DNA from: an uncultured Faecalicatena sp.
GTDB taxonomy: Bacteria; Bacillota; Clostridia; Lachnospirales; Lachnospiraceae
DNA length: 64,000 nt
Direction of reading: 5' to 3'
Assembly: GCA_902489075.1 (NCBI GenBank)
Contig: CABTYO010000001.1
Coordinates: 1 to 64,000, forward strand
A model generated the notes under the pieces. It saw only the letters and a list, made by a program, of their open reading frames with translations, searched no databases and was not told the origin of the DNA. Positions 34,310 to 43,829 of this stretch are shown here, one piece after another (position 1 is the first letter of the stretch; each line of letters opens with the position of its first letter). Both the position numbers and the translations under genes were made by a program.

Positions 34310-34708
34310 ATGCAGATGTCAGATCAGGAACTGCTTCAGGCAATATCCACAATGATGGATGAAAAGATGGATGCCCGCTTTGGACAGGTAAATGCCCGCT
34401 TTGAACAGGTAGATGAACACTTTGGGCAGCTGGAAGCCCGCTTCGCCCAGATGGATGCCCGCCTCGACAATATGGTGACAAAGGATTATCTGGACGAAAG
34501 GCTGTATGCTCTTGAGAATGATCTTCTCAGGGAGATCGATACTGTGCAGGAAAAGGCGAATGCCCATTTTGACAGAGTGGAGAGGCGCATTGGGCGGTTG
34601 GAGACAACGGTCAACACTATGAAGCTGGAATGTGACACAATTCCGATTCTGGTGAAGGGGGTTGCGAATCTTCAGGACAGAGTGGAGGCGTTAGAACGGT
34701 TGTCATAG
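34310..34708 (+). CDS. Coiled-coil protein with heptad repeats
   Basis: A 132-residue, charged, helical protein of unknown role. Residues 20-58 are built from seven-residue units of the form ARFxQVD/ARFAQMD, repeated five or six times, and the second half (RVERRIGRLETTVNTMKLE) continues as coiled coil. The DNA of the units is also repetitive. Similar tail-fibre-like or structural coiled-coil proteins occur widely in Lachnospiraceae. GGGGAGGTGA precedes ATG 34310; the frame stays open to 34274, but that stretch holds a TATAAT. Confidence 0.75.
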   Translation: MQMSDQELLQAISTMMDEKMDARFGQVNARFEQVDEHFGQLEARFAQMDARLDNMVTKDYLDERLYALENDLLREIDTVQEKANAHFDRVERRIGRLETTVNTMKLECDTIPILVKGVANLQDRVEALERLS

Positions 34709-34854
34709 AGGTACACCTGTGACACCCTGTAAGTAACTATTCGTAATTTCAATCTCATCAAGGAAGTCCCCCACTTCAATGGCAGAGCGGATTCCGAATA
34801 TCTGTTTTGTCTAATAGATACATATGCAGGCATAATACCTGTTATGTCTCAGGG

Positions 34855-34900
34855 ACAGCCGTGCGGCAGAGGAGTTATTCTCCTGCGCACGGCTGTTTTT
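34855..34900 (+). terminator. Terminator after the coiled-coil gene
   Basis: ACAGCCGTGCG (34855-34865) and CGCACGGCTGT (34886-34896) form an 11-base-pair stem with TTTT after it. The rest of the 311-base gap before 35020 is a pyrimidine-rich leader with no clear promoter. Confidence 0.85.
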
Positions 34901-35019
34901 ATGTGATTAGAACCGTCTCCCCCTTTTCTGTAATTTTCCCACTATACCTTTGATATTTCCACTATCTTTTTCCCCTCTTTCTGGCTAAACTGAAAGAAAA
35001 AAATGCAGGAGGGCAAAAG

Positions 35020-36357
35020 ATGGAGTTTCCAGTAACCGACTCGATGAAGGATTCCATGATGGAACTCATCACAAAAGTAAAAGAAAGATTCTCCGACAAC
35101 CGGAAGCTCGGTGAGATGTTTGAGCGATGTTTTCTCAATACGATTCAGACGACGGTCAGGCAGTTGGAGGACAAAACTGTCCATGTGATCACCGGAGATA
35201 TTCCGGCGATGTGGCTTCGGGATTCTGCGGCGCAGGTGAGGCCTTATCTGGCTCTTGCAGGACAGGATAAAGGATTTAGGGATATGATCGCGGCACTTTT
35301 GAAGAGACAGTTTACATTCATTACAATCGATCCTTATGCAAATGCATTTAATGAGCAGGCCGACGGCAAATGCTGGTCCCATGATGAGACAGAGCAAAAT
35401 GACTGGGTATGGGAGCGGAAATATGAAATCGATTCTCTGTGTTATCCGATCCAGCTGGCCTGGCTGCTGTGGAAAACAACCGGGTGCACGGCCCAGTTTG
35501 AGGATGACTTTTGCATGGCAGCAAAAAAGATTCTGGAAGTATTTCGGACAGAGCAGGATCATGAGGAGAAGTCCGGGTACCGCTTTGTGAGGAAAAATAC
35601 GTACTATACGGATACCCTGCCCAGGGATGGAAAGGGCAGCCTTGTAAAGGGAGGGATCGGGATGACCTGGTCGGGCTTCCGTCCCAGCGACGATACCTGC
35701 ACGTATGGCTATCTGGTCCCTTCTAATATGTTTGCATCCGTCATTCTTGGATATCTTGCAGAAATTGCAGAGAAGATCCTGGAGGACGGAGAACTGAGCC
35801 GTCAGGCGGCAGCACTGGCGCATGAGATCCGGGAGGGGATTGAGAACTTTGCCATTACAGAGAAGGAGGGCTATGGAAAAGTCTATGCCTATGAAACCGA
35901 CGGTTATGGAATGTACAATCTGATGGATGACGCCAATGTACCAAGCCTGCTTTCCATGGATTATATCGGGTACTGCCCGGAGGACAGAACAGTGGCGGAC
36001 AATACGCGGAACATGATTCTGAGTGAGGCAAATCCTTATTATTACAGCGGAACAGAAGCGGCAGGTATTGGAAGTCCGCACACACCGCCGGGATATATCT
36101 GGCACATTGCCCTTTGCGTGGAGGGGCTGACGGAAAAAAGCCGGGAAAGAAAAAGGGAGCTCCTGGAGTTACTCTCCAGAACAGACGATAACACCCAAAT
36201 GATGCATGAAGGCTTTGACAAAGACGACCCCTCAAGATATACAAGGGAATGGTTTTCCTGGGCGAACGCCATGTTCTGCGAGCTGGTGCTGGATTACTGC
36301 GGTCTGCGCCCCGGGGTGGAAAACCAGAATTTGTCCACTGAACATGGAATAAGTTGA
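35020..36357 (+). CDS. Glycoside hydrolase family 125, exo-alpha-1,6-mannosidase-like
   Basis: A 445-residue enzyme of the GH125 (former DUF1237) family, which removes alpha-1,6-linked mannose from N-glycan type structures. The signature IPAMWLRDSAAQVRPYL is near residue 65, and GMTWSGFRPSDDTCTYGYLV and SPHTPPGYIWHIAL are also typical. It has no signal peptide, so the substrate is an imported oligosaccharide. AGGAGGG precedes the start. It is the first gene of the mannoside locus. Confidence 0.92.
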   Translation: MEFPVTDSMKDSMMELITKVKERFSDNRKLGEMFERCFLNTIQTTVRQLEDKTVHVITGDIPAMWLRDSAAQVRPYLALAGQDKGFRDMIAALLKRQFTFITIDPYANAFNEQADGKCWSHDETEQNDWVWERKYEIDSLCYPIQLAWLLWKTTGCTAQFEDDFCMAAKKILEVFRTEQDHEEKSGYRFVRKNTYYTDTLPRDGKGSLVKGGIGMTWSGFRPSDDTCTYGYLVPSNMFASVILGYLAEIAEKILEDGELSRQAAALAHEIREGIENFAITEKEGYGKVYAYETDGYGMYNLMDDANVPSLLSMDYIGYCPEDRTVADNTRNMILSEANPYYYSGTEAAGIGSPHTPPGYIWHIALCVEGLTEKSRERKRELLELLSRTDDNTQMMHEGFDKDDPSRYTREWFSWANAMFCELVLDYCGLRPGVENQNLSTEHGIS

Positions 36358-36430
36358 ATTGCGGCAGACAAAGGTGCAGGTTAAAATAAAAACAGAGAAA
36401 AAGACATAAACAGGAGAAGGAGTAGTGAAT

Positions 36431-39400
36431 ATGTTTCTGACAGACAGAAAATTAGACAGAAGAATCAGTGAATTAAAAGAATACAGATACCGTGACATCA
36501 TCCACCTGGAGAAATTTGCAGTAAAGGAGGACAGACAGGGTGTTGTCAATCCTGGGGTACCGACGGAATTTGGCGGATGGGATATCATGAGCACAGGAGA
36601 CAACTGGAAAGGCCGGGATCTCTACCTCTGGATGCACAAGACGGTAAGGATTCCTGCCGAATGGAAGGGGAAGAAGGCAGTCGGAATCTTTGATTATGGC
36701 AATACCGGAGCCGGGAATAATTCCGGGTTCGAATCCATGCTTTACCTGAACGGTACCCCATATCAGGGCGTGGATGTCAACCACAAAGAAGTATTTTTTA
36801 AGGAAGATACATATGGACAGGATGTAAGCCTGACCTTCCGTCTCTGGACAGGGCTGGAAGGGGGCGGAGTCCCGACCCCGCAGGAGCACCGGATCAACAG
36901 GGCGGATCTGGCATGGCTGGATGAGCAGGTGGACGAATTCTACTATATGGGGACCATGATTCTGGATACCCTGAAAAATCTGGATGACAACAATGAAATC
37001 AAATATGATCTCCGTCTGGCACTGGACGCTGCCTGTCATGTGATCGACTGGTCAAAACCGGGCAGCGAGGCATTTTACGATACCGTACATCAGGCAGCGA
37101 AAATTCTGGATGAGAAGATCAGCAGGATGGATAAACACACCGAGGTCATGGTGAAATGTGTGGGACACACACACATTGACGTGGCATGGCTCTGGCGTTT
37201 GAAACATACAAGGGAAAAAATTTCCCGTTCCTTTTCCACGGTACTGCGTCTTATGGAACAGTATCCGGAGTATATTTTCCTCCAGACACAGCCCCAGCTT
37301 TACGATTACATCAAACAGGACTTCCCGGAAATCTATGCAAAGATGAAGGAACGCATTGCCGAGGGACGCTGGGAGAGCGACGGCGGCATGTGGGTCGAGG
37401 CAGACTGCAACCTGACAAGCGGCGAGTCACTGACGAGACAGATCCTTCTGGGGAGCAAGTTCATCAAAGACGAATTCGGCAAAGATGTGGAATACCTGTG
37501 GCTGCCGGATGTATTCGGCTACTCCTGGGCGCTGCCGCAGATTTTGAAGAAAGCGGGAATTGACACCTTCATGACCACCAAGATCAGCTGGAACCAGTTC
37601 AACCGTATGCCGCACGATACCTTCTGGTGGAAGGGAATCGACGGAAGCAGGGTCCTGACCCACTTTATTACGACGCCTGATCCGTGGAGCGAGCCTGGTT
37701 CCTGGTTCTACACCTATAATGGACAGCTGACTCCCAAGACCGTCAAAGGCGCATGGGAAGCATACAGCGAAAAGGAACTGAACAAAGAGCTGCTGATCTG
37801 CTATGGTTACGGAGATGGCGGCGGAGGTGTCAACCGCGACAACCTGGAGCAGAGAAGATGTATCGACCGGATTCCGGGACTGCCGCACTTAAAGACCTCC
37901 ACGGCAGGGGAATATTTCCGTAATCTGCATGAAACCATTGAAAATACAGATCAGTTCGTCCATACCTGGGATGGAGAATTATATCTGGAATATCACCGCG
38001 GAACCTACACAAGCCAGGCTTACAACAAGCGCATGAACCGGAAAATGGAGCTTCTCTACCGGAAGGCGGAGTGGATGACAGTCATGAATGCGATTCAGGC
38101 AGGAACACTTGAAAAGGCTGATCAGGAGAAACTGACAAGAGGATGGAAACATATTCTGACAGACCAGTTCCATGACATCATACCGGGCTCCTCCATCCAC
38201 GAAGTATATCAGGATGCACGGAAGGATTATGAATTTATCGAGAAAAATGCAAAAGAAGTAGAACAGGTATTTCTCCAGGAAGTGACAGCGGAAAAAAAGA
38301 ACCAGTATACGGTATTCAACACATCCGGCTGGGAGAGAAACGGTCTGATCGAGCTTCCAGGAACAGAAGAGGGGACATACCTCGATCAGTACGGGAATCG
38401 TCTTATTACACAGAAGGCAGATCACCGTACCTATGTAGAAGTCTGTCAGGTTCCGTCCATGGGAATGAAACGGATCACATTCGAGCCGGGAGTGGCAGAG
38501 GAAGAGAAGACTTCGTTTACTGTGAACCAGAGAGAGATCGAGACTCCGTTCTACATCGTTTCCATGAATCAGTACGGACAGATCACACGTCTGTATGACA
38601 GGACATTTGCAAGAGAAGTGCTTCCAGAGGGAGAACGTGCCAACGTCCTGCAGATGTTCGAGGACAAACCGCTGGATAATGATGCATGGGACATCGACAT
38701 TTTCTATCAGCAGAAGATGCGTGAGATTACAGACTTGACGAAATTTGAAGTAAGAGAATGCGGCGCCCTGCGTCTGGTGCTCCATCTGGAATGGAAATAC
38801 ATGGATTCTGCGATTGCACAGGATATGATCCTTTACAGCAGGGACAGACGGATCGATTTTAAGACCTGTGTGGACTATCATGAGCAGCATCAGCTTTTGA
38901 AGGCGGCGTTCCCGGTCGACATCCGCTCTACCTACGGAACGTATGATGTGCAGTATGGAAATGTAAGACGCCCGAATCATTGGAATACAAGCTGGGATCT
39001 GGCAAGATTTGAGTCTGTGGCACACAGATGGGCGGATCTGTCCGAGAGAAATTATGGAGTCAGCCTGCTCAATGACTGCAAATATGGTCATGACATCAAG
39101 GATAACGTGATTAGAATCAGCCTTTTGAAGGCGGGTACTCATCCGGATCATCTGCAGGATCAGGGCGGGCATGAATTTACCTATTCCCTGCTTCCGCATG
39201 GCGGTGATTTCGTCGAAGGAAGGACCGTACAGGAGGCCTTTGCACTCAATGAGCCAATGCAGGCAGTGGAAGGAAGCATCGACCTGGGATATGAAAGCTT
39301 CGTCACACTGGATAACGACCAGATCGAAGTGGATGCGGTGAAAAAATCCGAGAGCGGGGACGCTGTTGTCGTGAGATTCCATGAGTTCGCAGGCGCAAGC

Positions 39401-39550
39401 CAGCATGTGGGGCTAAAGTTCGGCTTTAAGATCCAGTCCTGGGCAGAGTCAGACCTGAGAGAACGTCCGATTACGGAAAAAACTCCGGGCGGGGACATTC
39501 AGATGGAACTTAAGCCTTATGAGATCAAAACCATATTATTGTATTTGTAA
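36431..39550 (+). CDS. Glycoside hydrolase family 38 alpha-mannosidase
   Basis: A 1039-residue cytoplasmic zinc enzyme. Metal ligands lie in GHTHIDVAWLWRLKHTREK (about 245-262), and the nucleophile aspartate in LWLPDVFGYSW (about 358). The middle domain and the C-terminal beta domains are complete (PFYIVSMNQYGQITRLYDR). The long size fits the bacterial ManGH38 class. GTG 36425 is in frame, but ATG 36431 has AAGGAG 8 bases upstream. It follows GH125 after a 73-base gap and should complete alpha-mannose removal. Confidence 0.94.
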   Translation: MFLTDRKLDRRISELKEYRYRDIIHLEKFAVKEDRQGVVNPGVPTEFGGWDIMSTGDNWKGRDLYLWMHKTVRIPAEWKGKKAVGIFDYGNTGAGNNSGFESMLYLNGTPYQGVDVNHKEVFFKEDTYGQDVSLTFRLWTGLEGGGVPTPQEHRINRADLAWLDEQVDEFYYMGTMILDTLKNLDDNNEIKYDLRLALDAACHVIDWSKPGSEAFYDTVHQAAKILDEKISRMDKHTEVMVKCVGHTHIDVAWLWRLKHTREKISRSFSTVLRLMEQYPEYIFLQTQPQLYDYIKQDFPEIYAKMKERIAEGRWESDGGMWVEADCNLTSGESLTRQILLGSKFIKDEFGKDVEYLWLPDVFGYSWALPQILKKAGIDTFMTTKISWNQFNRMPHDTFWWKGIDGSRVLTHFITTPDPWSEPGSWFYTYNGQLTPKTVKGAWEAYSEKELNKELLICYGYGDGGGGVNRDNLEQRRCIDRIPGLPHLKTSTAGEYFRNLHETIENTDQFVHTWDGELYLEYHRGTYTSQAYNKRMNRKMELLYRKAEWMTVMNAIQAGTLEKADQEKLTRGWKHILTDQFHDIIPGSSIHEVYQDARKDYEFIEKNAKEVEQVFLQEVTAEKKNQYTVFNTSGWERNGLIELPGTEEGTYLDQYGNRLITQKADHRTYVEVCQVPSMGMKRITFEPGVAEEEKTSFTVNQREIETPFYIVSMNQYGQITRLYDRTFAREVLPEGERANVLQMFEDKPLDNDAWDIDIFYQQKMREITDLTKFEVRECGALRLVLHLEWKYMDSAIAQDMILYSRDRRIDFKTCVDYHEQHQLLKAAFPVDIRSTYGTYDVQYGNVRRPNHWNTSWDLARFESVAHRWADLSERNYGVSLLNDCKYGHDIKDNVIRISLLKAGTHPDHLQDQGGHEFTYSLLPHGGDFVEGRTVQEAFALNEPMQAVEGSIDLGYESFVTLDNDQIEVDAVKKSESGDAVVVRFHEFAGASQHVGLKFGFKIQSWAESDLRERPITEKTPGGDIQMELKPYEIKTILLYL

Positions 39551-39583
39551 GATACCTGTATATGAAAATAAAGGAGGCACAAG

Positions 39584-40252
39584 ATGCTCAGTGAATTATT
39601 CAATATTGAGAAAGTTTTAAGTTTCTGCGAGAAGGTGTGTTATTTTCTGGTGGTGAACTTCCTGTTTCTGGTAAGCAGTCTGCCGGTACTTTTGTTTTTC
39701 CTCTTTATCGGCATCAGCCAGGTCCGGATGTACCTGCCCTTGTTCCTGCTCTTAGCACTGAGCGTGCCTCCTGCATTTTCAGCCGTCCTCTATGCCATGA
39801 GGCGGCTGCTGGACGGGACAGAAAGAGGCCCGCTCAAAGATTACTGGAAGGGGTACAAAACGGACTTTTTCCAGAAATTCCGTCTGGGGGCAGTTCAGAT
39901 GCTGGCATTTTTCATACTCTGGACGAACATTGAATTCTTTTCAAAGCAGCTTAAGAATGTACCACTCACTATTTTATTCGTTCTTCTATTTGCAATGGCG
40001 GCTGCAATGACACCGAATCTGTATCTGCTCGCCTCACGTTATGAGATGAAGAACAGGGATATCATCAAAACGGCCTGCGTCCTGACGATTACAAGGCCAG
40101 TGTGCACGCTGGGGATGATCGCAGCACTGGGAGTTGTCCTGGCGGCTTTCGAGATCGCGGCGGGGACGGCAGTTCTTTTTATGGTGAGCATTTATGCATT
40201 TCTGGTTGTATTCATCAGCAAAGGCGTACTCGGGGCACTGGAAGAGAATTAG
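39584..40252 (+). CDS. YesL-family (DUF624) membrane protein
   Basis: A 222-residue protein with about five membrane helices. The N-terminal NIEKVLSFCEKVCYFLVVNF and SAVLYAMRRLLDGTERGPLKDYWKGYK segments match the YesL family. Members lie next to CUT1 ABC transporters and YesM/YesN two-component systems, as here, but their function is unknown. AAAGGAGG precedes the start. Confidence 0.85.
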   Translation: MLSELFNIEKVLSFCEKVCYFLVVNFLFLVSSLPVLLFFLFIGISQVRMYLPLFLLLALSVPPAFSAVLYAMRRLLDGTERGPLKDYWKGYKTDFFQKFRLGAVQMLAFFILWTNIEFFSKQLKNVPLTILFVLLFAMAAAMTPNLYLLASRYEMKNRDIIKTACVLTITRPVCTLGMIAALGVVLAAFEIAAGTAVLFMVSIYAFLVVFISKGVLGALEEN

Positions 40253-40320
40253 AAAGCACAATACCTTTTGACCCGGACAGGATGGTGTAGTATCATAGAA
40301 CCTAGAGAGGGGGGAGCAGG

Positions 40321-42048
40321 ATGCCGAAGAAAAGTCCGAAACAGTTATTCCGCAAGCTTTTTTACAGATATACAGTCCTGATCGTCAGTATTGTACTGGC
40401 GCTGGCTGTATATTTTATTTCTGCCACGAGAAGCAGGATCTTAGAGACGAACAGGCATTATATGGATATGATGACGGAAGAGGCGGCTTCCTATGTGGGC
40501 AGCTGTTCCCAGACGGCAGGACATATCCAGTCAGAACTGTACCAGTCGTCCGGAATACTGAATGACCTGCTTACCTATTTTCAATGTGATCCTGAGACCT
40601 ATCAGAAGTACCGTCTGGATACATACATGGCTTCCCCGGCATCTGCCTATGAAGGATTTAATAATTTTATGGAAAAGGTGATGGAGAATAATTCTGAGAT
40701 TCGTTCCATCGAGATCATTGCCTACAACAAGTCTGAGGTGACCACCTGTTATCCTGATGGCAAGACGTATATCCGGCAGAACGCCAAGCTGAGGATGGCG
40801 GAAGTGGAGAGGCGGGATCTGGCAAGGGAGGGGACCTTTTCTTTTGTAAAGGAAATCCGCGACCCGGATACATTGACAGGGACCGGATGCATGATTGTGA
40901 ATTTCAAGGCGGACCAGTTCGCAAAGATACAGGAATATTATTCCGCCGGGGACCTTCTTGTGTGCAGCCAGAACCGTATGGTCATCTTTCAGTCGGATCA
41001 GGATCTGGATGCACGGGCCTTTTTCGGGACGCAGGAGGGAGAGATCGCAAGGAATACATCTGAATATTATGTACAGAAAACAGAGACGGAGGATTACACG
41101 GTTTTTGCCATGGCTAAGCGCAGTGAGGCTGCCAGGGTGCCGTATACCACGATTCTGGCAGTCCTTGGCGTGGGGCTTTTTTTGATTTTACTCGGAGAGT
41201 GGTGTGTGCGTGTCTATCTGCTTCATCTTACCGGACGGCTCAACAAGATCATTGACGGAATGCAGCGCGTGACAACAGGGGATCTGGAGGTGAGGCTTAA
41301 TGCAGATAAGAACGGGGACGAGCTGGATGTGATCTCCACACAGTTTAATGAGATGTGTCAGAAGCTGGACCGTTATATCCAGAAGAGCTATCTCGCCGAG
41401 ATCGAGCAGAAGAATGCAGAAATGGAGGCGCTGCAGAGCCAGATCAACCCTCATTTTCTGTATAATACACTGGAGGCGATCCGCATGAAGGCGATCTGCA
41501 ACGGGGACCGGGACGTCGGGAAAATGCTGTACAGCATGTCCGTGATCTTCCGCAGCCAGTTAAAGGACAGCGACATCATTACCCTGATCCAGGAGATTCA
41601 CTACTGTAAGAAATATCTGGAGCTGTTTGAATACCGTTATCAGGGGAAATTCACATCCAGGGTGGAATGTCCTGAGGAGCTGATGAACTATCCGGTGATG
41701 AAGTTCATCCTTCAGCCTGTTGTGGAGAATTATTTTGTGCATGGAATCCGCGCCGAGCAGGAGGGCAACACCATCCATATCTGGGTTGAGCGCGAGATGG
41801 ATGCGCTTCTGGTTCATATAGAGGATAATGGAAAAGGAATGACAGAGAAAGAGATAGAAGAAAAAAATGCAGAGCTGAAAGCAGCAGAGCACAATAAAAA
41901 GTCCGTTGGAATCAGCAATGTCAACAGCCGGATACGCGCCGTTTATGGGGAGGGATATGGTGTGACATTGAAAGCGGAAGAAGGCGGCGGGCTCCATGTG
42001 ATCGTAAAACTCGGAATCACAGAGCTGACGGAACCGGAAGAGATATGA
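40321..42048 (+). CDS. YesM-type sensor histidine kinase
   Basis: A 575-residue sensor. One helix at 20-31 and a second at about 280-300 bracket an extracellular sensing region. A HAMP segment (LTGRLNKIIDGMQRVTTGDL) follows. The phosphorylated histidine is in QSQINPHFLYNTLEAIRMKA, and the ATPase has VVENYFVHGI and ENDNGKG-like DNGKGMTEKEI. It is paired with the response regulator 12 bases downstream and probably senses a glycan or the loaded binding protein. Confidence 0.92.
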   Translation: MPKKSPKQLFRKLFYRYTVLIVSIVLALAVYFISATRSRILETNRHYMDMMTEEAASYVGSCSQTAGHIQSELYQSSGILNDLLTYFQCDPETYQKYRLDTYMASPASAYEGFNNFMEKVMENNSEIRSIEIIAYNKSEVTTCYPDGKTYIRQNAKLRMAEVERRDLAREGTFSFVKEIRDPDTLTGTGCMIVNFKADQFAKIQEYYSAGDLLVCSQNRMVIFQSDQDLDARAFFGTQEGEIARNTSEYYVQKTETEDYTVFAMAKRSEAARVPYTTILAVLGVGLFLILLGEWCVRVYLLHLTGRLNKIIDGMQRVTTGDLEVRLNADKNGDELDVISTQFNEMCQKLDRYIQKSYLAEIEQKNAEMEALQSQINPHFLYNTLEAIRMKAICNGDRDVGKMLYSMSVIFRSQLKDSDIITLIQEIHYCKKYLELFEYRYQGKFTSRVECPEELMNYPVMKFILQPVVENYFVHGIRAEQEGNTIHIWVEREMDALLVHIEDNGKGMTEKEIEEKNAELKAAEHNKKSVGISNVNSRIRAVYGEGYGVTLKAEEGGGLHVIVKLGITELTEPEEI

Positions 42049-42060
42049 GAGAGGTAAGTT

Positions 42061-43575
42061 ATGAGAAAAGTGATGTTAGTAGAAGATGAGGAATTCATTT
42101 TACAGGGGCTTAAGAGCATTCTGGACTGGGAAGCAATCGGCATGCAGGTAGTCCAGACTGCACATAATGGAAAAGAAGCACTGGAGAAATGGGCGCAGGA
42201 GCCGGTAGATATCGTTGTGACTGATATCAGCATGCCTGTGATGGACGGCCTGGATTTCCTGAAAGAACTGCGCCGCACAGAAGAGAGGGTGCGCTGCATC
42301 ATCCTGACCGGGTATGATGAATTCGATTATGCAAGAAGGGCCATCACTCTGGATGTGGAGGACTATATCTTAAAGCCGATTGACGAGGAAGCGCTGGAGG
42401 AGGTTTTGAAACGCTGCGACGAAGAACTGCGTAAGCTTGACCAGAAGCAGGCCGCAGATATGGATGACAAGGCCGGATGGATTCAGTTTCTGAGAGGAAA
42501 TCTGTCACAGGAAGAGATGGAGAACTATCTCACAGTCCTCCCTGCACTCGAACCGGGGACAAAGGTATGGCCTGCCATCATGAAGCTGGATATGGAAAGC
42601 TTAAAATCCGCCCGTATGTCAGATGTCCTGCTGGAATTCCAGGAGCAGAAAGACATCCGAGTCATCTATCTGTCCGCCGGAAATCTGCTGCTTCTGATGT
42701 ATGGGAAACAGACAGAAGAGGACTGTGTGGCAGGACTCTCCGCTATTCAGGACCAGATAGAAAGTGAGTATACGATCCTGTCATTTATCAGCGCAGGATT
42801 TCCAATCGAAGATTACCGTGAGCTGCCTTCTTCTTACGAGGAAGCGAAAAAGCTGCAGAAATACCAGGTCATCGAGGGATACGGAAGCTGTATCTCTGCT
42901 GCCCTTGTCAGGGAAAAAGGAAGCCAGGACATAACCATCGACAACGCGGGTCTTAGAAAAATGATCCTGAAAAAAGACAGAGAGGGTGCTGTAAATTATC
43001 TGGAAGACCTGTTTATCCACGTGATCCAGACAGACGTCTCCATAGACGATGTCTATAAAATGTGCATCCAGACCGCCATGCTTCTCCAGGAAATCAAAGA
43101 AGAATACAAGCTGTCAGACCGCAAAAACATGCAGAATCTGACTGAACTCATTGGCCAGATCTATCAGGCAGAAGATCTCTTCACCATAAAGACCATCTTC
43201 ATAGGAGAGGCCGCCGAGATTATCACTTACCTCCACGAGGAAGACTCCCAGTACACACCGGTTGTAAAACAGATTCTCTCCGAAGTCCAGAAAAACTACA
43301 GAGAAGACATGAACCTGAAAACACTGGCTTACAAATACAACATGAATACTTCTTACCTTGGCTCCATTTTCCAGAAAGAAGTAGGCTGCACCTTCGCCCA
43401 ATACTTAAGCAATACCAAGAACAGTATCGCCAAGGACCTCATTCTTAACACCAACATGAGGATTAACGACATCGCCAAAGAAGTAGGCTACCCCGACACC
43501 AGTTACTTTTACCGCAAATTCAAACAATGCTATGGTGTCTCACCCGCCTCCCTGCGCGAGATGAAAAAATATTAA
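42061..43575 (+). CDS. YesN-type response regulator with AraC DNA-binding domain
   Basis: A 504-residue regulator. The receiver domain is at 1-120, with the phosphorylated Asp in VVTDISMPVMDG and the lysine in YILKPIDEE. A long linker domain follows. The C-terminal 100 residues are the double HTH of AraC (NLKTLAYKYNMNTSYLGSIF and RINDIAKEVGYPDTSYFYRK). It is likely to activate the transporter promoter downstream. GAGAGG precedes the start. Confidence 0.93.
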   Translation: MRKVMLVEDEEFILQGLKSILDWEAIGMQVVQTAHNGKEALEKWAQEPVDIVVTDISMPVMDGLDFLKELRRTEERVRCIILTGYDEFDYARRAITLDVEDYILKPIDEEALEEVLKRCDEELRKLDQKQAADMDDKAGWIQFLRGNLSQEEMENYLTVLPALEPGTKVWPAIMKLDMESLKSARMSDVLLEFQEQKDIRVIYLSAGNLLLLMYGKQTEEDCVAGLSAIQDQIESEYTILSFISAGFPIEDYRELPSSYEEAKKLQKYQVIEGYGSCISAALVREKGSQDITIDNAGLRKMILKKDREGAVNYLEDLFIHVIQTDVSIDDVYKMCIQTAMLLQEIKEEYKLSDRKNMQNLTELIGQIYQAEDLFTIKTIFIGEAAEIITYLHEEDSQYTPVVKQILSEVQKNYREDMNLKTLAYKYNMNTSYLGSIFQKEVGCTFAQYLSNTKNSIAKDLILNTNMRINDIAKEVGYPDTSYFYRKFKQCYGVSPASLREMKKY

Positions 43576-43829
43576 TATGAATATCCAGCCATTCCTAGAA
43601 TATGTCCAACAAATCTGAAAGTTTTCGACTAGGAATCTCCCCTTATTTTTTGTATAGTTATCTACAGAACAAGTGAATATCAGACAACTGGCCAGTTGAA
43701 AGAGTTCTTCCCCAAAGGCGGGGAAGGACAAAGGGGAGATTTTCCCCTTCACAAAAAATGTTCAGAAAGTACACAGACCGGACTGATAAGGTTCGGTAAG
43801 GTGTGTTAGAGAGAAAGGGAGGTCAGAAG
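43576..43829 (+). promoter_or_regulatory. Leader region of the ABC transporter genes, with two hairpins
   Basis: The 254 bases between the regulator and the first permease hold a TATAGT at 43653 without a clear -35 box. Two G/C-rich hairpins follow: CTTCCCC/GGGGAAG at 43707-43726 and AAGGGGA...TCCCCTT at about 43731-43749. An activated promoter for the response regulator is the likely content; the hairpins are unexplained. Confidence 0.45.

Noticed and set aside
34942..36105. A 387-codon minus-strand frame across the GH125 gene
   Set aside because: Shadow frame; GH125 motifs support the plus strand.
37979..39406. A 475-codon minus-strand frame inside the GH38 gene
   Set aside because: Antisense of a gene with clear catalytic motifs; no ribosome site and Cys/His-rich random composition.
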